Of a DNA stretch of 64,000 nucleotides, positions 51,301-57,679 are shown piece by piece. Source of the stretch: Synergistaceae bacterium UBA6083 (lineage in GTDB: Bacteria > Synergistota > Synergistia > Synergistales > 79-D21). Where the stretch lies: contig DIXJ01000010.1 in the NCBI GenBank assembly GCA_002436015.1, positions 43,937-107,936 on the forward strand, written 5' to 3'. Within the stretch, counting starts at the first letter, position 1. Every line of letters begins with the position of its first letter. Position numbers and translations under genes: made by a program. Under the pieces are notes generated by a model. It did not search any database, was not told the origin of the DNA, and saw only the letters and a program-made list of their open reading frames with translations.

Positions 51301-51520
51301 TACGTCCGTCGAAAAAGGGGAATCGCTGGTGAGCGCCCTTCGCGAACGCCGATGGAACCTTGTCGTTAACGTGGCCGGCTCGCGCCTGGGGGAACTGAAG
51401 GACGGCTATGCCATCCGGAGGGCGGCCATCGAAACGGGCATTCCCTGCGTGAGCAGCCTCCCCGTTGCGTCCGCCCTGGCGCTGGCCCTTGCGGTCCGGC
51501 GTGGTAACATGAAGCCCTAG
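48347..51520 (+). CDS. carB: Carbamoyl-phosphate synthase large subunit
   Basis: A 1057-residue synthetase with two homologous ATP-grasp halves. SVLVLGSGPIRIGQAAEFDY opens the first half and VVVLGSGPIRIGQGVEFDY the second near residue 560. The C-terminal 130 residues form the MGS-like allosteric domain. It makes carbamoyl phosphate for pyrimidine and arginine synthesis from bicarbonate, ammonia and two ATP. The next gene starts within 50 bases without a terminator, so carAB may be co-transcribed with the ABC importer behind it. Confidence 0.97.
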   Translation: MKSPTTKTIQSVLVLGSGPIRIGQAAEFDYSGSQACRALREEGVKVILLNSNPATIQTDPGLAEVTYLRPLTPEVIEDILKAHRPDGVIATLGGQTALNLLVELHRQGTWERYGTLPLGTAPETVDEAEGREPFRDLMKSIGEPVVESRIVTETEAALEFARGVPFPLVIRPDFTLGGTGGGVAYDEGSLVERVLEGVAASPTSRVLVERFLSGWYEVEMEVVRDGFGNALCVCGMENVDPMGIHTGDSVVVAPVLTLSDSQWQRLRKAGLKIVNALDIRGACNVQFAVSPDMEEYAVIEVNPRASRSSALASKATGYPIARMAAKIALGKSLAEMPNPVTGVGSALSEPAIDYVAVKFPRWPFDKFPDADPSLGTRMKSTGEVLALGPNFPQALLKAMRSVEWGGGLRPSSVSEMPDRALWAEVRKATHRRLWFILELIRRGEEVEALAEASGIAPFFLRQMKTIVEAERALAKGGLGDAEALERAKWLGLADRDIAVLLGMQEEEVRKVRLSLGIEQGFREVDGCAGETPAGSRYLYGSYGVASDGSPDNSTPAVVVLGSGPIRIGQGVEFDYCCVKAVEALKAMGIRAVMANNNPETVSTDHDLSDALYLEPLTVEDVLPIVRREKARGVFASYGGQTALRLGMELADVGVPLLGTGLGAIEAAEDRGQFSAILKDLGISQPEGGAVRSAEEALELAARLGYPLMVRPSFVIGGLAMALVESEPDLRAVLALAFEAMPGQSVLVDRFVSGTEYELDAVCDGGDILVPGIFEHLDPAGIHSGDSMAVFPDLSLSPARREEMMRIVGSIAEALDVKGLLNVQFVENGGRLYVIEANPRASRTVPIAGKLTGLPLVDLSVRVALGQRLRNLGVPLGLLPPRGPLGVKVPVFSTEKLPGVDSRPGPQMQSTGESLGVGECVSTALWEGLRGAGWVLPDRGGRVLVSVNDVSKPGACSAAATLFGMGWEIEATAGTAGFFRRWGLPVTSVEKGESLVSALRERRWNLVVNVAGSRLGELKDGYAIRRAAIETGIPCVSSLPVASALALALAVRRGNMKP

Positions 51521-51566
51521 GAACGGAGTTCCGGTTTCGGGGGTGTTGCGAGTGCGCAAGGTTGGA

Positions 51567-53231
51567 ATGAGGCTGTCGGGCGCGATCGGGCTTTTTGCCC
51601 TTGCGCTGTCTTTTGCGTTGCCCACGCACGGAGCCGAAGTGAAAGCGGAGACCCTCAGGGGACCCAGGATCGGAGAACTTTACATGGTCGTCGTGCGCGA
51701 CCCGGACGCGGCAGTCCTGGCCCTGGAGCGCGGGAAGCTGGATGTCCTGGGTGACGTCACCCGCCCTTCGGACATCAGGAGGATCTCAAAAAACCCCGCT
51801 TTCGAACTTTCCATGGCCCAGGGTTTCCACATGGCCCAAGTCGGGTTCAACCTGCGGAAATCCCCGTGGAACGCTCCGGAGCTTCGCCGGGCTGCGGCCA
51901 TGGCCATCCCGCGGGATCGCCTGGTCCGCGAGCTCTTTTCCGGCTACTCGGCCCCACTGACCACTTACCTGCCTCCAATGTCGCCCTACTGCGACAAGGA
52001 GGCCTCGGCTCCGCGGTTCGACCCGGAAGGGGCCCGGGCCCTGCTCAGGAAAGCGGGCTGGACCTGGGATCCCTCGGGAGTGCTCGTTCCCCCGAAGGGA
52101 AAGTCCCCGTTGCCGCCTGCAACGATTCTTTCCCCCACCGCGGGGGTTGCTCCCACGACGGCCGAACTGGCCGACCGCATCGCCGGGTCACTTCGGGAAA
52201 TCGGGATCCCGGTCAAGGCGGAGCCTCTCGATTTTGCCGCCATGATCCAGCGTATCGACGAGCACAAGTTCGACCTTTACCTCATGGCGTGGCAGCTCTC
52301 GCGAGACCCTGACAGCCTTTACGCCTTCTATCACTCTTCCATGGACGTGAAGGGGGGCTACAACCAGACGGGGCTCAAGGACGCGAAAGTCGACCGCCTG
52401 CTGGAAGATCTCCGGTACGCCCCCGACGAACCGGCCGCGCGTGTCGCGGCAAGGGCAGCCCAGAAGGCGCTTTCAGACCGCCTGCCTATCATTCCCGTCT
52501 ACACGCGATTCTCGGTGGCTGCCGTTTCGAAAGGCTGGCAAGGCACGGTCTCCACGAAGTCCATGACGGCTGACAACAGTTGGAGCCTCCTGGCGATGTC
52601 TCCCGCTTCCGGACCCATGAAGCCCCTTTACTGGGCGCTGGGGGACGAGCCCCGGACCCTGAACCCCTTCACGGCCAGCACGGCGACGGATTGGCAGGTC
52701 CTGGGGATGGTCTACGACACCCTCCTGACGGTGAACCCGAATAACCTGGAGGACTTGCCCTGGCTGGCCCGCTCCTGGAAGGTCGAGACGGTGAAGGATC
52801 CCGGAGGGCTCCGCACGCGGCTGACCTTTGTCCTCCGGAAGGATGTTTCCTGGCAGGACGGGAGTCCCTTCACGGCGAAGGATGCGAGGGCAACCCTGCT
52901 TTTCCTGCAGAAGAACGCGATCCCCCGCTATTTCGACTCCGTGCGGGACGTCGCTTCCGTCTCGGTGCCGGATGCCCACACCCTCATAGTGACGATGAAG
53001 AACGTGAGTTACTGGCACCTTCATTCCATCGGCGGCACCCCGATCTTCCCCGCCGCCCTTCTCGGCCGGGTCAAGGACTGGCGCTCCTGGCAGCCTGCGC
53101 GAAATCCCGTCCCCGGGAAAGCCGGCCTGACGGAGCTTTACGGGACGGGTCCCTTCGTCTTCAGGGAAGTGCGTCCCGGCGACTTTGTCCGTTTCTCCCG
53201 GAACGAGCGGTTCTGGCTGATCCCGCGGTGA
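51567..53231 (+). CDS. Family 5 solute-binding protein with permuted domain order
   Basis: An exported protein of about 554 residues with a signal peptide (SGAIGLFALALSFALPTHGA). Its sequence is a peptide/nickel-type binding protein in swapped order. Residues 31-345 match what is normally the C-terminal part (AAVLALERGKLDVLGDVTRP, FNLRKSPWNAPELRRAAAMA, MAWQLSRDPDSLYAFYHSS). Residues 353-554 match the normal N-terminal part (PRTLNPFTASTATDWQVLGM, LRKDVSWQDGSPFTAKDARA, YGTGPFVFREVRPGDFV, ending in NERFW). The cut falls just after the usual N-P-x-Y-W motif. Both halves look complete. It is followed by dppBCDF-like genes. The start could also be GTG at 51552 or 51543. Confidence 0.88.
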   Translation: MRLSGAIGLFALALSFALPTHGAEVKAETLRGPRIGELYMVVVRDPDAAVLALERGKLDVLGDVTRPSDIRRISKNPAFELSMAQGFHMAQVGFNLRKSPWNAPELRRAAAMAIPRDRLVRELFSGYSAPLTTYLPPMSPYCDKEASAPRFDPEGARALLRKAGWTWDPSGVLVPPKGKSPLPPATILSPTAGVAPTTAELADRIAGSLREIGIPVKAEPLDFAAMIQRIDEHKFDLYLMAWQLSRDPDSLYAFYHSSMDVKGGYNQTGLKDAKVDRLLEDLRYAPDEPAARVAARAAQKALSDRLPIIPVYTRFSVAAVSKGWQGTVSTKSMTADNSWSLLAMSPASGPMKPLYWALGDEPRTLNPFTASTATDWQVLGMVYDTLLTVNPNNLEDLPWLARSWKVETVKDPGGLRTRLTFVLRKDVSWQDGSPFTAKDARATLLFLQKNAIPRYFDSVRDVASVSVPDAHTLIVTMKNVSYWHLHSIGGTPIFPAALLGRVKDWRSWQPARNPVPGKAGLTELYGTGPFVFREVRPGDFVRFSRNERFWLIPR

Positions 53232-53236
53232 TTTCC

Positions 53237-54214
53237 ATGAGGGGATACTGGGCCAGGCGCCTTGGCGGGGCCGTCTGCGTCGTGGCGATCGTCCTGGTGG
53301 CGAATTTCTTCCTGTTCAGGCTGATGCCCGGGGACCCGGTGAGCACGGTCCTGGACCCCCGCTTTTCCCCGCAGGCGAAGGCGGAGCTGGAGGTCCTCTA
53401 CGGTCTCGACCGGCCCCTGGCGGTCCAGTTTTTGATTTACCTCGAGAGGACCGCCACCTTCGATTTCGGCCTTTCATTTGCGACCCAGCGTCCCGTCCTG
53501 GACGAGATATTGAGCCGCCTTCCCAACACCCTGGCCCTCCTGGTGCCCGCCTACCTCCTGTCCGTCCTCCTTGGTACGGTCCTCGGGGTCCTGGCCGCGA
53601 GACGGCGAGGCCGGGCTGCGGAAAAGGCCGTTCTCTCGGCCGGGGCGATCTCCTTTTCGTTCCCGTCCTTTTTTGTCCAGATGGTCCTCCTCCTGCTATT
53701 CGCCTACGTTTACCCTGTCTTTCCGCTGCGAGGGAGCCTTTCCATTCCCCCTCCCCAGGGGACCTGGCCGCTCCTGGTTGACCGCGTGTGGCACCTGGCC
53801 CTGCCGGTCGGTTCGCTGGTCCTGCTCGGCTTCGGCGGCTGGGCCCTCACCGTCCGAAACCTGGTGGTGAAGGTCATGGGAGAGGATTTCATGGTGCTGG
53901 CGCGGGCCAAGGGGATCGGGGAGCGCCGCCTTTTCTGGGGTCATGCCTTCCGGGCCGTCCTGCCTCCCCTCGTGACCCTTTTTCTCCTATCCCTTCCCGG
54001 GGTCGTGTCCGGAGCGGTCCTCACGGAAACCGTCTTTTCCCTCCACGGTGTCGGGCGCTTCCTGCTCGATTCGGTCCTGGGCCAGGATTACCCGGCCGCG
54101 GGAGGCGCGTTCTACCTCCTGACCCTCATCACGGTGGCGAGCAACCTCGTCGCTGATTTCCTGGTCCAGTTCACCGACCCGAGAATCAGGACCGGCGAGA
54201 GGAGTTCGTCATGA
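53237..54214 (+). CDS. Peptide-type ABC importer permease (DppB/OppB-like)
   Basis: A 325-residue membrane permease. FFLFRLMPGDPVSTVLDPRF is the conserved DppB opening, and VLARAKGIGERRLFWGHAFR is the EAA loop that contacts the ATPase. Six hydrophobic helices are visible. A GTG at 53228, overlapping the binding protein stop, is another start. The stop overlaps the next permease gene. It works with the permuted binding protein upstream. Confidence 0.92.
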   Translation: MRGYWARRLGGAVCVVAIVLVANFFLFRLMPGDPVSTVLDPRFSPQAKAELEVLYGLDRPLAVQFLIYLERTATFDFGLSFATQRPVLDEILSRLPNTLALLVPAYLLSVLLGTVLGVLAARRRGRAAEKAVLSAGAISFSFPSFFVQMVLLLLFAYVYPVFPLRGSLSIPPPQGTWPLLVDRVWHLALPVGSLVLLGFGGWALTVRNLVVKVMGEDFMVLARAKGIGERRLFWGHAFRAVLPPLVTLFLLSLPGVVSGAVLTETVFSLHGVGRFLLDSVLGQDYPAAGGAFYLLTLITVASNLVADFLVQFTDPRIRTGERSSS

Positions 54215-55404
54215 GGCGATTTCGGTGGAGTGCCTGGACCCTGCTGATCCTTCTGTTCTCAGGGTTCGTCCTCCCGCTTTTCCTCGCGGGCGACCCGAGG
54301 GAACCGGTGGCCTCTCCTTTTGCCCGGCCTGCCTGGGTGGGTCGCAACCAGGCGCCGGCCCTGGCCTTTTCCGTTCCGCCGGGGGAGGGGAAGGCCTTTG
54401 CCTGGTCATGGGACGCCCCGAGGGGGCTTTCCGTCTCCGGGGAGGTCGAATTCGCGGGGGTCCCGGGGTCAGCCCGCCTCACCTGGGAGAAGCCTTCCGG
54501 AGAGATCCTTGTCCTGGCGGACCTTTCGGGACAGGAAACGGCCACCCTCGATCTCGACGCCCGGGACATGGCCTTCCGGGCTGCCCTGGGACTTTCTCCC
54601 TTCGACGAATCCCTGGAGGGCCTCTTCGGCGGCCGCGGGACGATACGGGTCCGGATCGATAGCGACGTTCCCGTCGAGAAGTCCTCCCTTTCCGTCAGGA
54701 TTCCAGGGGACCGGTGGGGCCTTTTCGGCACCGACCAGAGGGGGCGGGACGTCTTCCGGCTTTTCCTCGCAGGGATTCGCGTGTCGCTCCTGGTGGGTGT
54801 CATGGCCGTCCTTGTCTCCACGGTGATCGGCCTTTCGGCGGGCCTTTTGGGAGGCTACGTCGGGGGCGTGGTGGACGCCCTGCTGATGCGTGCCGTGGAC
54901 GTTCTCCTGTCGATCCCCCTCCTCCCGATCCTCATGGTTCTGGCAGCCCTTTGGGGAAAGGGACTGTGGCAGCTCGTCCTGATCCTGGGGCTCTTTTCCT
55001 GGATGGGAACGGCCCGAACGGTCCGCTCCATGACCCTGTCCTTCAGGGAGGCGCCCTACGTGGAGGCACTCAGGGCCATCGGGGCCCCTACCTTCTACAT
55101 CCTCGCCCGGCACGGGGTGCCCACGGTGCTGCCTCTCCTTCTGGCCAACATCGCCCTGGGGGTCCCCGGGGTCATCCTCTCGGAGGCAGCCCTTGCCTAC
55201 CTGGGCCTGTCCGATCCCCGGGTCATTTCCTGGGGCCGCATGCTTCACGAAGCCCAGTCCTTCGGGGCTTTCACGACAGGAGCCTGGTGGCTTTTGCTGC
55301 CGCCCGGCCTGGGCATCGCTCTCCTCTGTTTCGTCTTCATGGACCTGGGCAGGGCCCTGGAGGAATGGGCCGACCCGAGGCTGAAGGGAGGAGGGGGAGC
55401 ATGA
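54211..55404 (+). CDS. Peptide-type ABC importer permease (DppC/OppC-like) with large insertion
   Basis: A 397-residue permease, about 90-100 residues longer than usual. The first helix (SAWTLLILLFSGFVLPLFL) is followed by an extra, mostly beta-type region of roughly residues 45-170 that should lie outside the inner membrane. The standard DppC part begins at GTDQRGRDVFRLFLAGIRVS near 173 and includes the EAA loop (EALRAIGAPTFYILARHGVP). The ATG overlaps the previous stop. The extra domain may contact the permuted binding protein. Confidence 0.9.
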   Translation: MRRFRWSAWTLLILLFSGFVLPLFLAGDPREPVASPFARPAWVGRNQAPALAFSVPPGEGKAFAWSWDAPRGLSVSGEVEFAGVPGSARLTWEKPSGEILVLADLSGQETATLDLDARDMAFRAALGLSPFDESLEGLFGGRGTIRVRIDSDVPVEKSSLSVRIPGDRWGLFGTDQRGRDVFRLFLAGIRVSLLVGVMAVLVSTVIGLSAGLLGGYVGGVVDALLMRAVDVLLSIPLLPILMVLAALWGKGLWQLVLILGLFSWMGTARTVRSMTLSFREAPYVEALRAIGAPTFYILARHGVPTVLPLLLANIALGVPGVILSEAALAYLGLSDPRVISWGRMLHEAQSFGAFTTGAWWLLLPPGLGIALLCFVFMDLGRALEEWADPRLKGGGGA

Positions 55405-56183
55405 TCGTGCTTGAAAACCTCTCCGTCCTTTACCGTTCGCAGGGCCGGGAGGTCTTCGCCCTCTCGGATGTGACCCTGTCCCTTCCGGCCGGTCGGGTGA
55501 CGGGCCTGGTCGGCGAGTCCGGGAGCGGGAAGACGACCCTGGTCATGGCGATCCTTGGACTGCTGCCGCCCGAGGCCAGGGTGCGGGGGCGCATCCTCCT
55601 GGAGGGGGTCGACGTGGCTGGCATGGCGGAGTCCGGACTGGATCGTTTCCGGTGGACGCGCGTGGCCCTGGTTCCCCAGGGAAGCCAGAATTCCTTCAAC
55701 CCGGTCCTCAGTATCGGAGAACAGGTCGCCGAGCCCATAAGGATCCACCAGGGAGCCAGCCGCACCGAGGCCGAAAAGAAAACCCGTCGCCTGCTGGATG
55801 AGGTGGGGCTGGGTGCCAGGATCGCGGCGCGATTTCCCCACGAGCTTTCAGGGGGGCAACGGCAGAGGGCGGCCCTGGCCATGGCGCTCGGCTGCGACCC
55901 GGCCTTTCTCCTGGCGGACGAGCCGACCACGGCGCTGGATGTGATCATCCAGGCGGAGATCGTCGAACTCCTCAGGCGAACCGTGAGGGACCGGAAGATG
56001 GGGATGGCGCTGGTCTCGCACGACCTTCCCCTTGCTTCCGGCCTTTGCGAAACCATTTGTGTCCTTGACGGGGGAAGACTCGTGGAAATCCTCCCCGCGG
56101 AGGACCTGGCCGAAAGGGCGAGGCACCCGCGAACCCGTGCGCTCGTGAAAGCCCTGCTGGAAATGGAGCAGGCCCGGCCATGA
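55401..56183 (+). CDS. Peptide-type ABC importer ATPase (DppD-like)
   Basis: A 260-residue ATPase. Walker A GESGSGKTT, Q-loop VPQGSQNSFNPVLS, signature LSGGQRQRAALAMAL, Walker B FLLADEPTTALD, switch His in LVSHD. The usual Cys-containing C-terminal extension of DppD proteins is absent, and the protein is shorter than the family norm. ATG at 55401 overlaps the stop of the permease gene, and GGAGGGGGA precedes it. Confidence 0.92.
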   Translation: MIVLENLSVLYRSQGREVFALSDVTLSLPAGRVTGLVGESGSGKTTLVMAILGLLPPEARVRGRILLEGVDVAGMAESGLDRFRWTRVALVPQGSQNSFNPVLSIGEQVAEPIRIHQGASRTEAEKKTRRLLDEVGLGARIAARFPHELSGGQRQRAALAMALGCDPAFLLADEPTTALDVIIQAEIVELLRRTVRDRKMGMALVSHDLPLASGLCETICVLDGGRLVEILPAEDLAERARHPRTRALVKALLEMEQARP

Positions 56184-57103
56184 CGATGCTGCTCGAGATC
56201 CGCGGGCTTCATGTGACCTTTCACGGCCGCCGGGGCAAGGAACAGGCTCTACGGGGGGTGGACCTTGCCGTGGCCAGTGGCGAAAGCGTTGCGGTCGTGG
56301 GGGAGTCGGGAAGCGGCAAGACGACCCTCCTGAGGGCGTCCCTCGGGCTGGTCCCCACGGAGGGTGGAAGCGTATGCCTCTTCGGAACCGACCTCGGTGC
56401 CCTCGAGAGAGACGGCCGGATTCGGGCCTTGCGCCGGTGCGGCATGATGCCGCAAGATCCCTACGGGGCGGTTCCCCCCACCTTGTCTGTGCGTGATGCG
56501 GTGATGGAACCGCTCCTCCTGGTCAACGGCTTCCGGTCGAAGGAAATCTCCGCGCTGAAGGCGGAATCCCTTTTAAGGGAATGGGGGCTGCCTGACGAAC
56601 GCATCTGGGGAGCCAGGGTTTCCCGGTCCCTTTCCGGCGGGCAGCGCCAGCGAGTCTGCGGGGCAAGGGCCATGGCCCTGGACCCTGAACTTTTCCTGGC
56701 GGATGAGCCTACCAGCATGCAGGACGCATCCCTGCGGGGGGAGATCGTGTCCGTCCTGGAAAGCCGTGTAGCGGAGGGCATGGGGCTTGTCCTCGTGACC
56801 CACGACCTGATCCTCGCCCGCCGGGCGGCTCGGGCGGGGCTCGTCCTCTACCGGGGAGTCGTGGTGGAGAGGGGACCGACAAGGGATCTGCTCGACAACC
56901 CGCGTCACCCGTACACGGCGGCGCTTGCACGGGCTCTTCCAAGGCTCGGGAAGGCCATCCTGCCCCCGCCAGGGAGCCTCGTCCGCCCGGGACAGGGCTG
57001 TCCCTACGCGGAACGCTGCGAAAGAGCCGATTCGTCGTGCATGGAACCCCCGGTCCTGAGGGAGGTTTCACCAGGAAGGTTCGTGGCCTGTCACAAGGCC
57101 TGA
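56180..57103 (+). CDS. Peptide-type ABC importer ATPase (DppF-like)
   Basis: A 307-residue ATPase with Walker A GESGSGKTT, signature LSGGQRQRVCGARAM, Walker B LFLADEPTSMQD and switch His in LVTHD. The D-loop reads SMQD where most DppF proteins have SALD or SALDVS. The C-terminal extension holds CPYAERCERADSSC and one more Cys, the four-Cys motif of oligopeptide ATPases. It is the second ATPase of the importer. Confidence 0.92.
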   Translation: MTMLLEIRGLHVTFHGRRGKEQALRGVDLAVASGESVAVVGESGSGKTTLLRASLGLVPTEGGSVCLFGTDLGALERDGRIRALRRCGMMPQDPYGAVPPTLSVRDAVMEPLLLVNGFRSKEISALKAESLLREWGLPDERIWGARVSRSLSGGQRQRVCGARAMALDPELFLADEPTSMQDASLRGEIVSVLESRVAEGMGLVLVTHDLILARRAARAGLVLYRGVVVERGPTRDLLDNPRHPYTAALARALPRLGKAILPPPGSLVRPGQGCPYAERCERADSSCMEPPVLREVSPGRFVACHKA

Positions 57104-57131
57104 AAAAATCTTGGAGCTGGAGGTTCCGGAA

Positions 57132-57623
57132 TTGTCCTTTTTCAGGAACAGCGGAAATGTTTCCCGGTTTCTCGCGCGGAGCGCACTCATCGCTGCACTT
57201 TATGCCCTCCTGGTGCTGGCTTTTGCCCCGATGTCCTTCGGACCTGTCCAGTTTCGGGTCGCAGAGGCGATGACCCTCCTCCCGTGGCTCTTTCCCGAGG
57301 CGGTTCCCGGGCTCTTTATCGGCTGCCTCGTGTCGAACCTGTTCGGGGGACTCGGGATCGTCGACATGGTTTTCGGCAGCCTGGCCACCCTTGTGGCAGC
57401 CTGGCTCACGAGGCGCATGCCGAACCTGCTCTGGGCGGCGGTCCCCCCGGTGCTGGTGAATGCCCTCGTCGTGGGAGCCTACCTTTCCGTTCTTCTTGAC
57501 GTTCCCCTTGCTGCGACGATCCTTTACGTGGGACTGGGACAGGCGGGGGTCTGCTTCCTGCTTGGGGTTCCCCTGGCGACCCTGCTGCGCCGGGTCCTCA
57601 GGGACAAGGGATCGAGGGCCTGA
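57132..57623 (+). CDS. queT: QueT-family queuosine-precursor transporter
   Basis: A 163-residue membrane protein with about five or six hydrophobic segments. FGPVQFRVAEAMTLLPWLFP and FIGCLVSNLFGGLGIVDMVF are typical of QueT, an ECF-type substrate-binding component linked with preQ1/preQ0 uptake. The TTG at 57132 follows CTGGAGG; an upstream TTG at 57111 is less likely. No preQ1 riboswitch is visible in the 28-base gap. It is the last gene before a strong terminator. Confidence 0.87.
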   Translation: MSFFRNSGNVSRFLARSALIAALYALLVLAFAPMSFGPVQFRVAEAMTLLPWLFPEAVPGLFIGCLVSNLFGGLGIVDMVFGSLATLVAAWLTRRMPNLLWAAVPPVLVNALVVGAYLSVLLDVPLAATILYVGLGQAGVCFLLGVPLATLLRRVLRDKGSRA

Positions 57624-57632
57624 AGAGAAGAA

Positions 57633-57668
57633 AAAAGAGGGGGTTCCCCGCGGGGAACCCCCTCTTTT
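57633..57668. terminator. Bidirectional terminator
   Basis: AAAAGAGGGGGTTCCCCG and its exact complement form an 18-bp perfect palindrome ending in T-runs on both strands. It separates queT from the converging repeat protein gene. Confidence 0.93.
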
Positions 57669-57679
57669 GGCATTGCGGG

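Noticed and set aside
57104..57131. Possible preQ1 riboswitch before queT
   Set aside because: The gap is only 28 bases and holds no preQ1 aptamer pattern. The gene is most likely read from the upstream operon.
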